Assembly (NCBI GenBank): GCA_005880805.1
Contig: VBFZ01000056.1
Span: forward strand, 3,555-14,197
DNA from: Chloroflexota bacterium
GTDB lineage: Bacteria; Chloroflexota; Limnocylindria; Limnocylindrales; CSP1-4
DNA: 10,643 bases
Direction: 5' to 3'
Both the position numbers and the translations under genes were made by a program. Below, piece after piece: positions 1-6,890 of the stretch (its first letter is position 1; each line of letters begins with the position of its first letter). The notes beneath the pieces were generated by a model. That model saw nothing but the letters and a program-made list of their open reading frames with translations. It was not told the DNA's origin and searched no databases.

Positions 1-974
1 CGCGGCGGCTCGCCGGGCTGCTTCGCGTAGGTGGGTGGCCAAGGCGCGTCACCCTGGCCTTCGCGCTCGTGCCGCGCTGACAGGTCAAGCAGCGCGTCGA
101 GCGAACCCGGCGCGTCGTCGATACCGGCCCCTGGATCTCCGCGCTCGGAGTACAGGTCCGGCACGGTGACGAGCGTGAAGTCCTCGGGCTCGACGTCTGG
201 GATGTCCTCCCACCGCAGGGGCATCGACACCCGCGCGTCTTTCGTCGGCCGGACGGAGTAGACGCTGGCGACCGTCCGATCCTTCGCGTTCTGGTTGTAG
301 TCGAGGAAGACCCCGTGCCGCTCTTCCTTCCACCACTTCGAGCTCGCGATCTCAGGCGCTCTCGCCTCCACGTCCCGCGCCAGCGCGAGTGCGGCGCGTC
401 GGACTTCCGGATAGGTCCACCGACGCTCGATGCGCACGTTGATGTGTATGCCCCGCGAGCCCGACGTCTTCGGCCAGCCGACGAGGCCCACCGCCTCCAG
501 CGCCTCGCGGGCGACCATCGCGACGTCGCGGATCTGCGACCACGGGATGCCCGGCACCGGATCCAGGTCCACCCGCAGCTCGTCGGGATGATCGAGGTCG
601 TCGGCACGGACAGGGTGGGGATTGAGGTCGATGCACCCGAGGTTGACGATCCACGCCAGCCCCGCCGCGTCGTCGAGGACGATCTCGTCCGCCGTCCGAC
701 CCGATGGGAATGAGAGCTCGACGGTCCGCAGCCATTCCGGCCGGTTCTCGGGGGCCCGCTTCTGGAAGAAGAACTCGCCTTCTGCCCCGTTGACGAAGCG
801 CTTCAGCGCCATCGGCCGGCCACCCGCCCCCCGCAACGCTCCGTCCGCGACCGCCACGTAGTAACGGACCAGGTCGAGCTTCGTGTGGCCGGCGTCCGGG
901 AAGAAGACCTTGTCCGGATTGGTGATCGTCACCTCGCGGCCGGCCGCCTCGACGATCTCCTCGCGTTTCGGCAT
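1..974 (-). CDS. ligD: LigD-type DNA polymerase domain protein (NHEJ primase-polymerase), 3' end outside the window
   Basis: This is an archaeo-eukaryotic-primase-type polymerase, which fills in and adds nucleotides at double-strand breaks during Ku/LigD end joining. The frame starts at ATG 974-972 and stays open to base 1, giving 324 residues. The N-terminus (MPKREEIVEAAG, then TNPDKVFFP at about 18-26) is typical of the domain. The catalytic acidic pair is in RVDLDP (D136 and D138), the SGSRGIHI nucleotide-binding motif with H177 is at 171-178, and the third acidic residue is probably D225 in HGVFLDYNQNAKDRT. The WPPTYAKQPGEPPR stretch near the edge is usual for the end of this domain. Whether it is a stand-alone polymerase or continues into nuclease and ligase domains cannot be seen. 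GTG 1013-1011 is an in-frame alternative start, but ATG 974 fits the family better; no clear ribosome-binding site is visible. It diverges from the DGPF-sigma operon. The family call is very secure; the gene symbol applies to the domain family. Confidence 0.93.
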   Translation of the reverse strand, partial: MPKREEIVEAAGREVTITNPDKVFFPDAGHTKLDLVRYYVAVADGALRGAGGRPMALKRFVNGAEGEFFFQKRAPENRPEWLRTVELSFPSGRTADEIVLDDAAGLAWIVNLGCIDLNPHPVRADDLDHPDELRVDLDPVPGIPWSQIRDVAMVAREALEAVGLVGWPKTSGSRGIHINVRIERRWTYPEVRRAALALARDVEARAPEIASSKWWKEERHGVFLDYNQNAKDRTVASVYSVRPTKDARVSMPLRWEDIPDVEPEDFTLVTVPDLYSERGDPGAGIDDAPGSLDALLDLSARHEREGQGDAPWPPTYAKQPGEPP

Positions 975-1047
975 TTCGGCAACGATAGCGCGGGTAGACG
1001 GCGCGTACCCCACCGTCGAAAATCGCGGAGATACCGATTCCAGGCAG

Positions 1048-1073
1048 TGTCGATTCCACGCGGGGCGTTCGTC
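1048..1073 (+). promoter_or_regulatory. Candidate ECF42-type promoter for the DGPF-sigma operon
   Basis: TGTCGA at 1048-1053 is followed by a 16-nt spacer and CGTC at 1070-1073. From memory, ECF42 target promoters carry TGTCGA at -35 and CGTC or CGAC-like bases at -10, and ECF42 factors commonly drive the neighbouring DGPF gene. Transcription would begin near 1080, leaving a leader of about 45 nt before the DGPF start. TGTCGA alone is weak evidence, because it occurs about ten more times on this strand, mostly inside genes. What counts here is the intergenic position, the matching -10 and the spacing. Confidence 0.6.
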
Positions 1074-1110
1074 GCTACAGCGAGGCGGCCAAGGGAGGCC
1101 GCGGCCCTCG

Positions 1111-1119
1111 AGAAGGAGG
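1111..1119 (+). promoter_or_regulatory. Strong ribosome-binding site fixing the DGPF start
   Basis: AGAAGGAGG ends 6 nt before ATG 1126. The reading frame is open far upstream, to about 883, so this site decides the start. The upstream 81 codons have no family similarity and overlap the promoter region. Confidence 0.85.
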
Positions 1120-1125
1120 CATTCG

Positions 1126-1527
1126 ATGCGCTATCTGCTGATGCTCTACGAGCCCGAGCGCCCGCCCGATGCGGAGATCCCGCGTGAGCTAATCGAGAAG
1201 GAGATGGCCGCCTACGCGGCGTTCACAGCCGAGGTGAGGAACCGCGGGCTGTTCCAGGCCGGCGAAGCCCTCGAGCCGGTCGCCACCGCGACAACCGTGC
1301 GCGTTCGCGACGGCAAGACGCTCACGACGGACGGTCCGTTCGCAGAGACGAAGGAAGCGCTGGGCGGCTTCTACCTGCTCAACTGTCGCGATCTTGACGA
1401 GGCAATCGAGTTGGCCGCCAGGATTCCGTCCGCGTCCCGAGGTTCGGTCGAGGTCAGGCCTATATGGGAGCTGCCGTCGGACTACGACGCGGCCGTTGCG
1501 TCAGCCGGCGCGCGCTCGGCTGGTTGA
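1126..1527 (+). CDS. DGPF/YCII-domain protein, partner of the ECF42 sigma factor
   Basis: A 133-residue soluble protein of the YCII-related (DGPF) family. The N-terminus MRYLLMLYEPE is the usual first beta strand of the fold, and the diagnostic DGPF motif sits in LTTDGPFAETKEALGGFYLL (residues about 66-85). A conserved end, VEVRPIWE, lies near residue 113, followed by a short alanine-rich tail. The biochemical role of the family is not established; relatives have a ferredoxin-like fold with possible small-molecule binding. It is read together with the sigma factor, whose start lies 68 nt after its stop, the standard arrangement for ECF42 factors, where DGPF genes are the main regulated targets. 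The likely promoter is at 1048-1073. Identity is secure; the function is unknown. Confidence 0.93.
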   Translation: MRYLLMLYEPERPPDAEIPRELIEKEMAAYAAFTAEVRNRGLFQAGEALEPVATATTVRVRDGKTLTTDGPFAETKEALGGFYLLNCRDLDEAIELAARIPSASRGSVEVRPIWELPSDYDAAVASAGARSAG

Positions 1528-1567
1528 CGGTCGTCCGGTCGGGTCGACCAGGCCCGGCGCCCCAGCC

Positions 1568-1580
1568 CCTGAAGTTCAGG
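1568..1580. repeat. 13-bp palindrome overlapping the sigma-factor ribosome-binding region
   Basis: CCTGAA-G-TTCAGG is a perfect 6-bp inverted repeat around one base. It touches the AGGAG (1578-1582) that serves the sigma gene. The one-base centre is too short for an RNA hairpin loop unless inner pairs open, so a protein-binding site is as likely as an RNA structure, and chance is also possible. Confidence 0.4.
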
Positions 1581-1595
1581 AGCTGAGACTGGCGT

Positions 1596-2858
1596 TTGGC
1601 TGAAGCCCACGCAGTCGTCGACCGCGTGTTTCGCGAGGAGGCGGGACGGGCGGTCGCGACGCTCATCCGGGTGCTCGGCGATTTCGACCTCGCGGAGGAG
1701 GCCGTCCAGGAGGCGTTCGTCGTCGCCCTGGAGCGCTGGCCGAAGGCGGGTGTTCCCGACAACCCGGGCGCGTGGATCACCACGACCGCCCGCAACAAGG
1801 CGATCGACCGGCTGCGGCGCGCGAAACGCTTCGAGCAGAAGCAGGGGCTGCTTGCGCAGCTGACCGAGCTTCGGGCCGAACCAGCGAGTGCGGAAGGAGG
1901 TTCGGATGAGATGAGCCCCGTCGCGGACGATCGCCTGCGCCTGATCTTCACCTGCTGTCACCCGGCCCTGGCGATGGAATCCCAGGTCGCGTTGACCTTG
2001 CGGACGCTCGGGGGCCTGTCGACGCCGGAGATCGCCCGCGCATTCCTCGTTCCGGAGCCCACGCTCGCACAACGGCTGGTTCGCGCGAAACGCAAGATCC
2101 GCGAGGCCGGCATCCCGTACCGTGTCCCGCCCGACCACCTCCTCCCGGAGCGGCTTGATGCGGTCCTGCGGGTGCTCTACCTGATCTTCAACGAGGGCTA
2201 CGAGGCGTCCGCGGGGGAGGCGCTCATCCGCCAGGAGCTGTGCGCCGAGGCCATCCGCCTCGGTCGCGTTCTCCTGAGCCTGATGCCTGACGAGGCCGAG
2301 GTCCTCGGGCTGCTCGCGCTCATGCTGCTCACGGACGCGAGGCGGCCGGCGCGCGTCTCGGGCGAGGGCAGCCTGATCCTGCTCGAAGACCAGGATCGTT
2401 CGCGCTGGAACCAGGCAGCGATCGAGGAGGGCCGTGCGACTCTGGAGCGGGCCCTGCGGATGGGGCACGGGGGGACCTACCAGGTCCAGGCCGCGATCGC
2501 GGCGGTTCACGCCGACGCAGGGAGCTTCGAGGCCACGGACTGGCGGCAGATCGCGCTGCTCTACAACGAGCTGTCTCGCCTCGCGCCATCACCGGTCGTG
2601 GAACTCAACCGGGCCGTCGCTGTTGCGATGGCGGACGGTCCGACGGCTGGGCTGTCGATGATCGAGGCCATTCGGGGCGACGGCCAGCTCGAGTCGTACC
2701 ACTTGATGCACGCGGCGCGGGCCGACCTGCTGCGGCGGCTCGGCCGGATGGACGAGGCCGCACTTGCCTACCGCCGGGCGGTCGAGCTCGTGGGGAACGC
2801 CGCCGAACGCCGCTACCTGGAAGGCCGACTGCGGGAGGCGAGAGCCGCGCTCAGCTAG
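1596..2858 (+). CDS. ECF42-type RNA polymerase sigma factor with C-terminal TPR extension
   Basis: A 420-residue extracytoplasmic-function-type sigma factor, about twice the usual length of the class. Region 2 lies at about residues 13-76, with LAEEAVQEAFVVALERWP and PGAWITTTARNKAIDRLRR. Region 4 is at about 112-172, with the group-typical RLIFTCCHPAL and a helix-turn-helix around LSTPEIARAFLVPEPTLAQR. The DUF6596-type segment follows (LRVLYLIFNEGYEAS, about 191-205) and then TPR-like helices to the end (SYHLMHAARADLLRRLGRMDEAALAYRRAVELVG). This layout and the upstream DGPF gene are those of group ECF42, which lacks an anti-sigma factor; published work assigns control to the C-terminal extension. 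The start is TTG 1596: an in-frame TGA at 1584-1586 blocks longer forms, AGGAG lies 13 nt upstream, and the conserved EAH..VD stretch begins immediately. GTG 1626 is less likely. Confidence 0.95.
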   Translation: MAEAHAVVDRVFREEAGRAVATLIRVLGDFDLAEEAVQEAFVVALERWPKAGVPDNPGAWITTTARNKAIDRLRRAKRFEQKQGLLAQLTELRAEPASAEGGSDEMSPVADDRLRLIFTCCHPALAMESQVALTLRTLGGLSTPEIARAFLVPEPTLAQRLVRAKRKIREAGIPYRVPPDHLLPERLDAVLRVLYLIFNEGYEASAGEALIRQELCAEAIRLGRVLLSLMPDEAEVLGLLALMLLTDARRPARVSGEGSLILLEDQDRSRWNQAAIEEGRATLERALRMGHGGTYQVQAAIAAVHADAGSFEATDWRQIALLYNELSRLAPSPVVELNRAVAVAMADGPTAGLSMIEAIRGDGQLESYHLMHAARADLLRRLGRMDEAALAYRRAVELVGNAAERRYLEGRLREARAALS

Positions 2859-2871
2859 GCCTTGCTGGCAC

Positions 2872-3336
2872 TCAGTCGGTCGTGCTGGCGGCTCCCTTGC
2901 CTTCCGCATCGAGGACCTTGAGGCCCGCCTCGATCGAGCGACGGACTGGCGCGCCTCGCAGGGCGACGTTCAGTGCGATCAACAGCTTGCCGAACAGGTT
3001 CTTGCCCCGCCGCTCCCAGATCACGTGGACCCGGCTTCCACCCCTGTTTGGCGTCACGATCGCGGTCACGAAGGAGCCGGGCCTGGCGAACCCGCTCTCC
3101 TGCATCGTCCACGTCACCTGGCCCGGCTTCGACCAGTCGTAGTGCTCTCGCGCCCAGACCGGGCCGCCGTTGCCCTCGCGCACGTCCGCCCACGTGTCGC
3201 CCACAGCGATCACCCGGTACTCGTTCCGGTTCAGGCCGGGCCAGAGATCCGGACGCCGTTCGGAAAAGTCGATGAGCGAGGCGAGGATCGCGTCTGGCGG
3301 TACGTCGGTGTCGATGTCCAGCTCGATGCGTGCCAC
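2872..3336 (-). CDS. SRPBCC-family (START-like fold) protein
   Basis: A 154-residue soluble protein with the pattern of the SRPBCC superfamily, whose helix-grip fold makes a hydrophobic pocket. The N-terminal strand is MARIELDIDTDVPPDAILASLIDF, with RRPDLWPGL next, a central strand around WADVREGN, the pair VTWTMQESGFARPGSFVTAIV and VHVIWERRG, and a C-terminal helix ending at RSIEAGLKVLDAEG. The ligand or enzymatic role cannot be read. The frame is open far upstream, but similarity begins at GTG 3336, which lies 2 nt after the DoxX stop, so translation is probably coupled. It converges on the sigma gene with 13 nt between the two stops and no obvious terminator. The superfamily assignment is good; function unknown. 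Confidence 0.8.
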   Translation of the reverse strand: MARIELDIDTDVPPDAILASLIDFSERRPDLWPGLNRNEYRVIAVGDTWADVREGNGGPVWAREHYDWSKPGQVTWTMQESGFARPGSFVTAIVTPNRGGSRVHVIWERRGKNLFGKLLIALNVALRGAPVRRSIEAGLKVLDAEGKGAASTTD

Positions 3337-3338
3337 TG

Positions 3339-3887
3339 CTACCCGGCGTCGGACGGGGTGGCAGCCGGTGCGGGTCGTGTCGCCCGGATGGCGAGCAATG
3401 CCGCGTCGCCGGCGATCATGAGGACGAGCCACGCGGGCGTCAGCCAGTCGGGGTAGGTCAGGCGCAGAGCGGAATCCAGCGACCAGCCGCCATTGCCGAT
3501 GAGTGCCACTGCAAGCGCGCCCGCCACGAGCGGGATGGTGAATTCGACGCCGGCCGTCTGCTTGCCGCCGCCCGCCCAGAAGCCCGCGGGCCAGTGCGCC
3601 ACGAGCGTGACGATGACCATGTCCCCGAACACGAGACCCGGGCCGATGGGACCGCCGAGGCCGAGGATCATCAGGATCGTCCCGCCGATCTCGGCGACCA
3701 GCGTCACCGCCGTCCAGAACAACGGCGGCCAGAAGCCGAGGCTCGCGAAGAACCCGGACGTCGCACGGACGGCGGCCATGCCCCGACCCATCATCGCGAC
3801 GGGCCAGCCGATCTTGAGCAGCCCGTGAGCGAGGACCACGCCACCGACCGCCAGGCGGAGGACCAGGAGCCCGAGATCCACGTTCAT
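3339..3887 (-). CDS. DoxX-family integral membrane protein
   Basis: A 182-residue membrane protein. The N-terminus MNVDLGLLVLRLAVGGVVLAHGLLKI is the typical first helix of DoxX proteins with its HGxxK motif. Further hydrophobic segments are at about 55-77, 80-100, 112-128 and 147-164, so four to five helices. The C-terminus is a short polar alanine/proline tail. DoxX proteins are small quinone-related or stress-linked membrane proteins in several bacteria, but the role is not fixed by sequence. ATG 3887 was chosen because the family pattern starts there; an in-frame TTG at 3926 would add 13 unlike residues. It lies between the bactofilin-like gene (73 nt upstream) and the SRPBCC gene (2 nt downstream) on the same strand, suggesting a three-gene unit. 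Confidence 0.85.
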   Translation of the reverse strand: MNVDLGLLVLRLAVGGVVLAHGLLKIGWPVAMMGRGMAAVRATSGFFASLGFWPPLFWTAVTLVAEIGGTILMILGLGGPIGPGLVFGDMVIVTLVAHWPAGFWAGGGKQTAGVEFTIPLVAGALAVALIGNGGWSLDSALRLTYPDWLTPAWLVLMIAGDAALLAIRATRPAPAATPSDAG

Positions 3888-3960
3888 GTCGCCGCGAATT
3901 CTCAGCCAGATTGATTGCTCGCGCAAGCACTCTTTCTGGCCTGGCTCTCCTGCGAGACGA

Positions 3961-5154
3961 TCAGGCGGAAGGTGGACGAAAAACGTCTGGCGGTGGCGCG
4001 GCCGGGACGACTGCCACCCGGGTCGAACGAAGCGCGAGCCACAGGGCTCCCAGTCCGACCAGGACGACCACCAGCTTGACCAGTGCCCCGAGCGCGGGAA
4101 GCGATGTCAGCACAGCGACGATCGCCACGCCGACCACGAGCGGTCCCAGGTCCGCCCACCTGTCGCGACCGGCCGGCGCGTTGGCCTCCGTCGCGGGTAC
4201 CGCCGTTCCACGAGCTCGTCCGAGGAGGAGGCGCCCGACGGCCAGTCCGACGATGGCATCCGCGAGGTACACGCCCGCTACGACCAATGCGACCGTGATG
4301 GCCGAGATCAGGACGAACCCGCCGAACAGGTCGAGCCCCAGGAGCCCACCGAACCCGAAGATCCCGAACACGATTGCCAGCAGGATGACCCCGATGCTGA
4401 TGAGGATCACGACCACGACGTAGCCGATGATGGTCCCGATCCCCCAACCGGCCGCCGGCAGCGGGTGGGTGCGCGATTCGGCCTCCGCCTTTCGGAACGT
4501 CCGTGGAGCCAGCCAGAGCGCAAGGATCGCGATGAGCAGGACAGCCAGGAAGTGGCGAAGGGCGTCCAGCACGGGGTTGGATGCCGCCGTCGGAACGTTA
4601 ACGGGCGCCTGTTGGGCCGTGACGGTGATGCCGTCGTTGCCGGCGATCGTTCCGGTCTTGTTGTACTGGCCGACGCTTCCGGTCGTGCCACCGGCAACCT
4701 GGCCGCTGAGCGTGAACTGGCCCCCCGACACGAGCAGGTCCTGGCCGACCTTGCCGGCCAACGTGACCTGGCCGCCGGCGGCGGCGAGATCTTCCTTGAT
4801 CTCCCCGGTGATCGTGACGTCGCCGCCGGCGACGCGCACGTCGCCGCTGACCGGTCCGTTGACGGTAACTCGGCCACCGGCCGCGAGCACATCGCCATTC
4901 ACGGGCCCGTTCACGTCGACGGTCCCGCCCGCGATCACGAGGTCACCGTTGATCGTTCCGTTGGACGCGACCTGTCCGCCGAACACGTACACGTCGTGGT
5001 CCACGGTCTCGCCCGACGCGATGGTGACCTGCGATCCCGTCCGGAGCTTGCCTCCGAGCTGCTCGCCCTGGGCGAGCACGACTCCAATCGTCAGGAGGGC
5101 CAACAACACCGCCAGCCCGAATGCGGCCCCAACCAGCCGAATCTTGCCTCTCAT
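3961..5154 (-). CDS. Secreted bactofilin-like beta-helix protein with C-terminal membrane domain
   Basis: A 397-residue protein in two parts. A signal peptide or first membrane helix (residues about 7-29, GAAFGLAVLLALLTIGVVLAQ) leads to an extracytoplasmic repeat domain at 47-165, made of seven 17-residue units with glycine pairs at fixed positions (examples: VNGPVSGDVRVAGGDVT, LAGKVGQDLLVSGGQFT). This is the pattern of polymer-forming cytoskeletal (bactofilin-type) beta-helices. After a linker come hydrophobic segments at about 202-217, 238-266, 275-310 and 336-376, and a proline-rich tail. The start is ATG 5154, because GGGGGAGG lies 4 nt upstream; an in-frame ATG at 5178 would precede that site. 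Unlike classical cytoplasmic bactofilins, the repeat domain here should lie outside the membrane. A surface or envelope role is an inference. DoxX follows downstream after 73 nt. Confidence 0.85.
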   Translation of the reverse strand: MRGKIRLVGAAFGLAVLLALLTIGVVLAQGEQLGGKLRTGSQVTIASGETVDHDVYVFGGQVASNGTINGDLVIAGGTVDVNGPVNGDVLAAGGRVTVNGPVSGDVRVAGGDVTITGEIKEDLAAAGGQVTLAGKVGQDLLVSGGQFTLSGQVAGGTTGSVGQYNKTGTIAGNDGITVTAQQAPVNVPTAASNPVLDALRHFLAVLLIAILALWLAPRTFRKAEAESRTHPLPAAGWGIGTIIGYVVVVILISIGVILLAIVFGIFGFGGLLGLDLFGGFVLISAITVALVVAGVYLADAIVGLAVGRLLLGRARGTAVPATEANAPAGRDRWADLGPLVVGVAIVAVLTSLPALGALVKLVVVLVGLGALWLALRSTRVAVVPAAPPPDVFRPPSA

Positions 5155-5162
5155 CGTGCCTC
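5155..5162 (-). promoter_or_regulatory. Strong ribosome-binding site of the bactofilin-like gene
   Basis: On the minus strand, a purine run GGGGGAGG lies a few bases before ATG 5154. It decides between this ATG and the in-frame ATG eight codons upstream at 5178, which has no such site. Confidence 0.75.
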
Positions 5163-5236
5163 CCCCTTTCTCGACCATTGCCCACCCGCGAGGGGTAAGG
5201 ATGGCCGAGTTGCGCGTTGCGTGCTCACGATCTCAC

Positions 5237-5246
5237 GTCTGCAGAC
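5237..5246. repeat. 10-bp perfect palindrome in a divergent intergenic region
   Basis: GTCTGCAGAC reads the same on both strands. It lies in the 190-bp region between the divergent bactofilin-like gene and the VOC gene, where a shared operator could sit. A single 10-bp palindrome can arise by chance, so support is modest. I see no convincing sigma-70 promoter beside it. Confidence 0.3.
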
Positions 5247-5344
5247 CAATGAAACCTGTCCGCTCAGAATCGTGGGCGAGATCGGTCTACCTGTCGACGA
5301 ACATCCGCTGTGCGAAGCGAAGAGGAACGCCAGGAGGATCGACG

Positions 5345-5755
5345 ATGGCAGCAGTGCAATCGAAGCCGAACATCACGGGTCTCACGACGGTCGCCGTGCC
5401 GGTGAGCAACCAGGACCGAGCGGTCGAGTTCTACGTGGGCAAACTCGGGTTCCAGAAGCGAATGGATGTTCCGCTCAGCGGCACCGACCGCTGGATCGAG
5501 GTCGCACCCGCCGACGGCTCGACGACGATCGCGCTCGTCCCTCCGGGCGAGGCATTCAACACGGGCACCGACACGGGAATTCGCCTGTCGACGACGAGCG
5601 CGGACGCCGATCACACTGCACTGCAGGCGGCCGGTGTGGACGTGGCCCCCGAGGTCATGCGTTGGGGAGGCGGCGTCCCGCCCATGTTCTCTCTGCACGA
5701 CCCGGATGGCAACACGCTGTACATCGTCGAGCAGATGGAGTCTCCGCGAGGTTAG
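5345..5755 (+). CDS. VOC-superfamily (glyoxalase/bleomycin-resistance fold) protein
   Basis: A 136-residue protein built of two beta-alpha-beta-beta-beta half modules, as in the vicinal oxygen chelate superfamily. The first half has TTVAVPVSNQDRAVEFYVGKLGF (residues about 14-36) and WIEVAP; the second has ADHTALQAAGVDV and the signature FSLHDPDGNTLYIVEQ (115-130). The usual first metal-ligand histidine is not present in the opening strand, where TTVAVPV replaces the common H-x-x-V form. The E of YIVEQ (129) is kept. It may therefore bind a ligand without the full metal site or use other residues. The start ATG 5345 has AGGAGG at 5332-5337, 7 nt upstream. Its TAG overlaps the TAA of the convergent dipeptidase gene. 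The substrate is unknown. Confidence 0.88.
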   Translation: MAAVQSKPNITGLTTVAVPVSNQDRAVEFYVGKLGFQKRMDVPLSGTDRWIEVAPADGSTTIALVPPGEAFNTGTDTGIRLSTTSADADHTALQAAGVDVAPEVMRWGGGVPPMFSLHDPDGNTLYIVEQMESPRG

Positions 5756-6886
5756 GGCAGCACCTCGCGAAAAACGCGAAGGGCGTTGCCGCCCATGATC
5801 GCGGCAATGCCCGGCTCGTCGAAACCCGCTCCGAGGAGCCCATCGGTCAGCCGGACCACCCCGGCCGTGTCGAAGGGAACGGCGACGGCGCCGTCCCAGT
5901 CGGAGCCAAGGGCGACGTGGTCGAGTCCGGCCACGTCGACCGCGTAGCGGATCGATCGGACGATCCAGTCCACGCCGCGTCCACACGCCGCCCGTGGCGG
6001 CGATTCCGCGCGCGTGCTCGTCGGACAGGTTGCGGACGTTGTCGGCGACACCCCGCAGACCGGTGTGAGACGCGACAATCGGGCGCGTGGCCATCGCCAG
6101 GACATCGGCGACGGCCGTCGGCGATGCGTGTGAAACATCGATGACCGTGCCAAGAGCCTCGGCACGTCCGACGAGCTCCCGGCCGGCGGGACTCAGGCCT
6201 GTCTTTCTGCCGTGGACGGATCCTGCGTAGGCATTGTCGAAGAAGTGGGCGAGGCCGAGCATCCGGTAGCCGGCGTCGAAGAGCACATCGACGTTGGCCA
6301 GCTCGCCGTCGAGCGCGTGCGCACCCTCGATCGCGAGCAACCCGGCGGTTGAGCCCCCCGTGAACCCATCGCCCACCCGCGCCTCCAGCTGAGCGCGGGT
6401 CGTGATGACCGCGAACCGTCGGAACGATCGAGCCTCGAGCTGGTGCGCGCGGCGCGCCAGGTGAAGGGCGCGTGGCAGCAGACGGAACCAGGTCGAGGGC
6501 GGCCAACCCTGCGCGACGGCCAGCCAGCGGACGTCGTCGCCCCAATCCTGGTTGTCCTCCAGCCGGATGTGGCGCGAGATTTTCGTCGACGCGGCCAGGA
6601 CCTGGAGCGCGACACGCCCTTCGATCAGTCGCGGGACATCGACATGGCCGCGCGGCCCGCGCCGCAGGAGATCCCTGCCCCATAGCAGCGAATCGGCATG
6701 GAGGTCGACGACCGCCAGGCGGCTATGAACGTCCCGGGCCTCACCAGAGACCGGAGCGTCGACTGGACCGAACGTCCGGTTGACCCTGCGCTCGATCAGC
6801 GCCGATGCAGCACGCCCGGCGGCGCGCACTCCGACCGCGCCGAGCCCGGTGCCAACCGCCGCCGCAGGGAGCGTTCGCCATCGCAT
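5752..6886 (-). pseudogene. Membrane dipeptidase (peptidase family M19), frameshifted and internally shortened
   Basis: A renal-dipeptidase-type zinc hydrolase, which cleaves dipeptides including ones with D-residues. The first frame runs from ATG 6886 (GAGG upstream) and carries the metal and substrate residues: HAD (H63, D65), IEGAH (E187), VSHAS (H253), ASHTG (H274) and NVRN (R285). It leaves register after IAATGG at about 5987. The remainder, CGRGVDWIVRSIRYAVDVAG and HVALGSDWDGA with the catalytic aspartate region, is in another frame and ends at TAA 5754-5752. Restoring the frame needs 3n+2 added bases. In relatives, about ten residues normally stand between IAATGG and the CG, so the likely event is a loss of about 29 or 32 nt, which would remove a core barrel strand. 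Sequencing error is less likely to remove that many bases. It is the last gene of the nagA operon, 55 nt downstream of nagA. Either a pseudogene or an assembly fault. Confidence 0.85.
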
Positions 6887-6890
6887 CCTC

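Noticed and set aside
3905..3940. Hairpin terminator between the bactofilin-like and DoxX genes
   Set aside because: GCCAGA/TCTGGC arms are only 6 bp and 24 nt apart, with a weak inner TTGC/GCAA stem and no proper T-run after the stem. Too weak to call.
5264..5752. Continuation of the first dipeptidase frame past the frameshift to 5264
   Set aside because: After about 5987 this frame turns into Arg-rich non-family text and runs antisense to the VOC gene, while the family sequence continues in the other frame.
3886..6144. A 752-codon open frame on the plus strand, with others at 6780-8213 and 9070-10608
   Set aside because: They lie opposite recognised conserved genes, have Arg/Asp/His/Pro-rich text typical of antisense frames in GC-rich DNA, and show no family motif.
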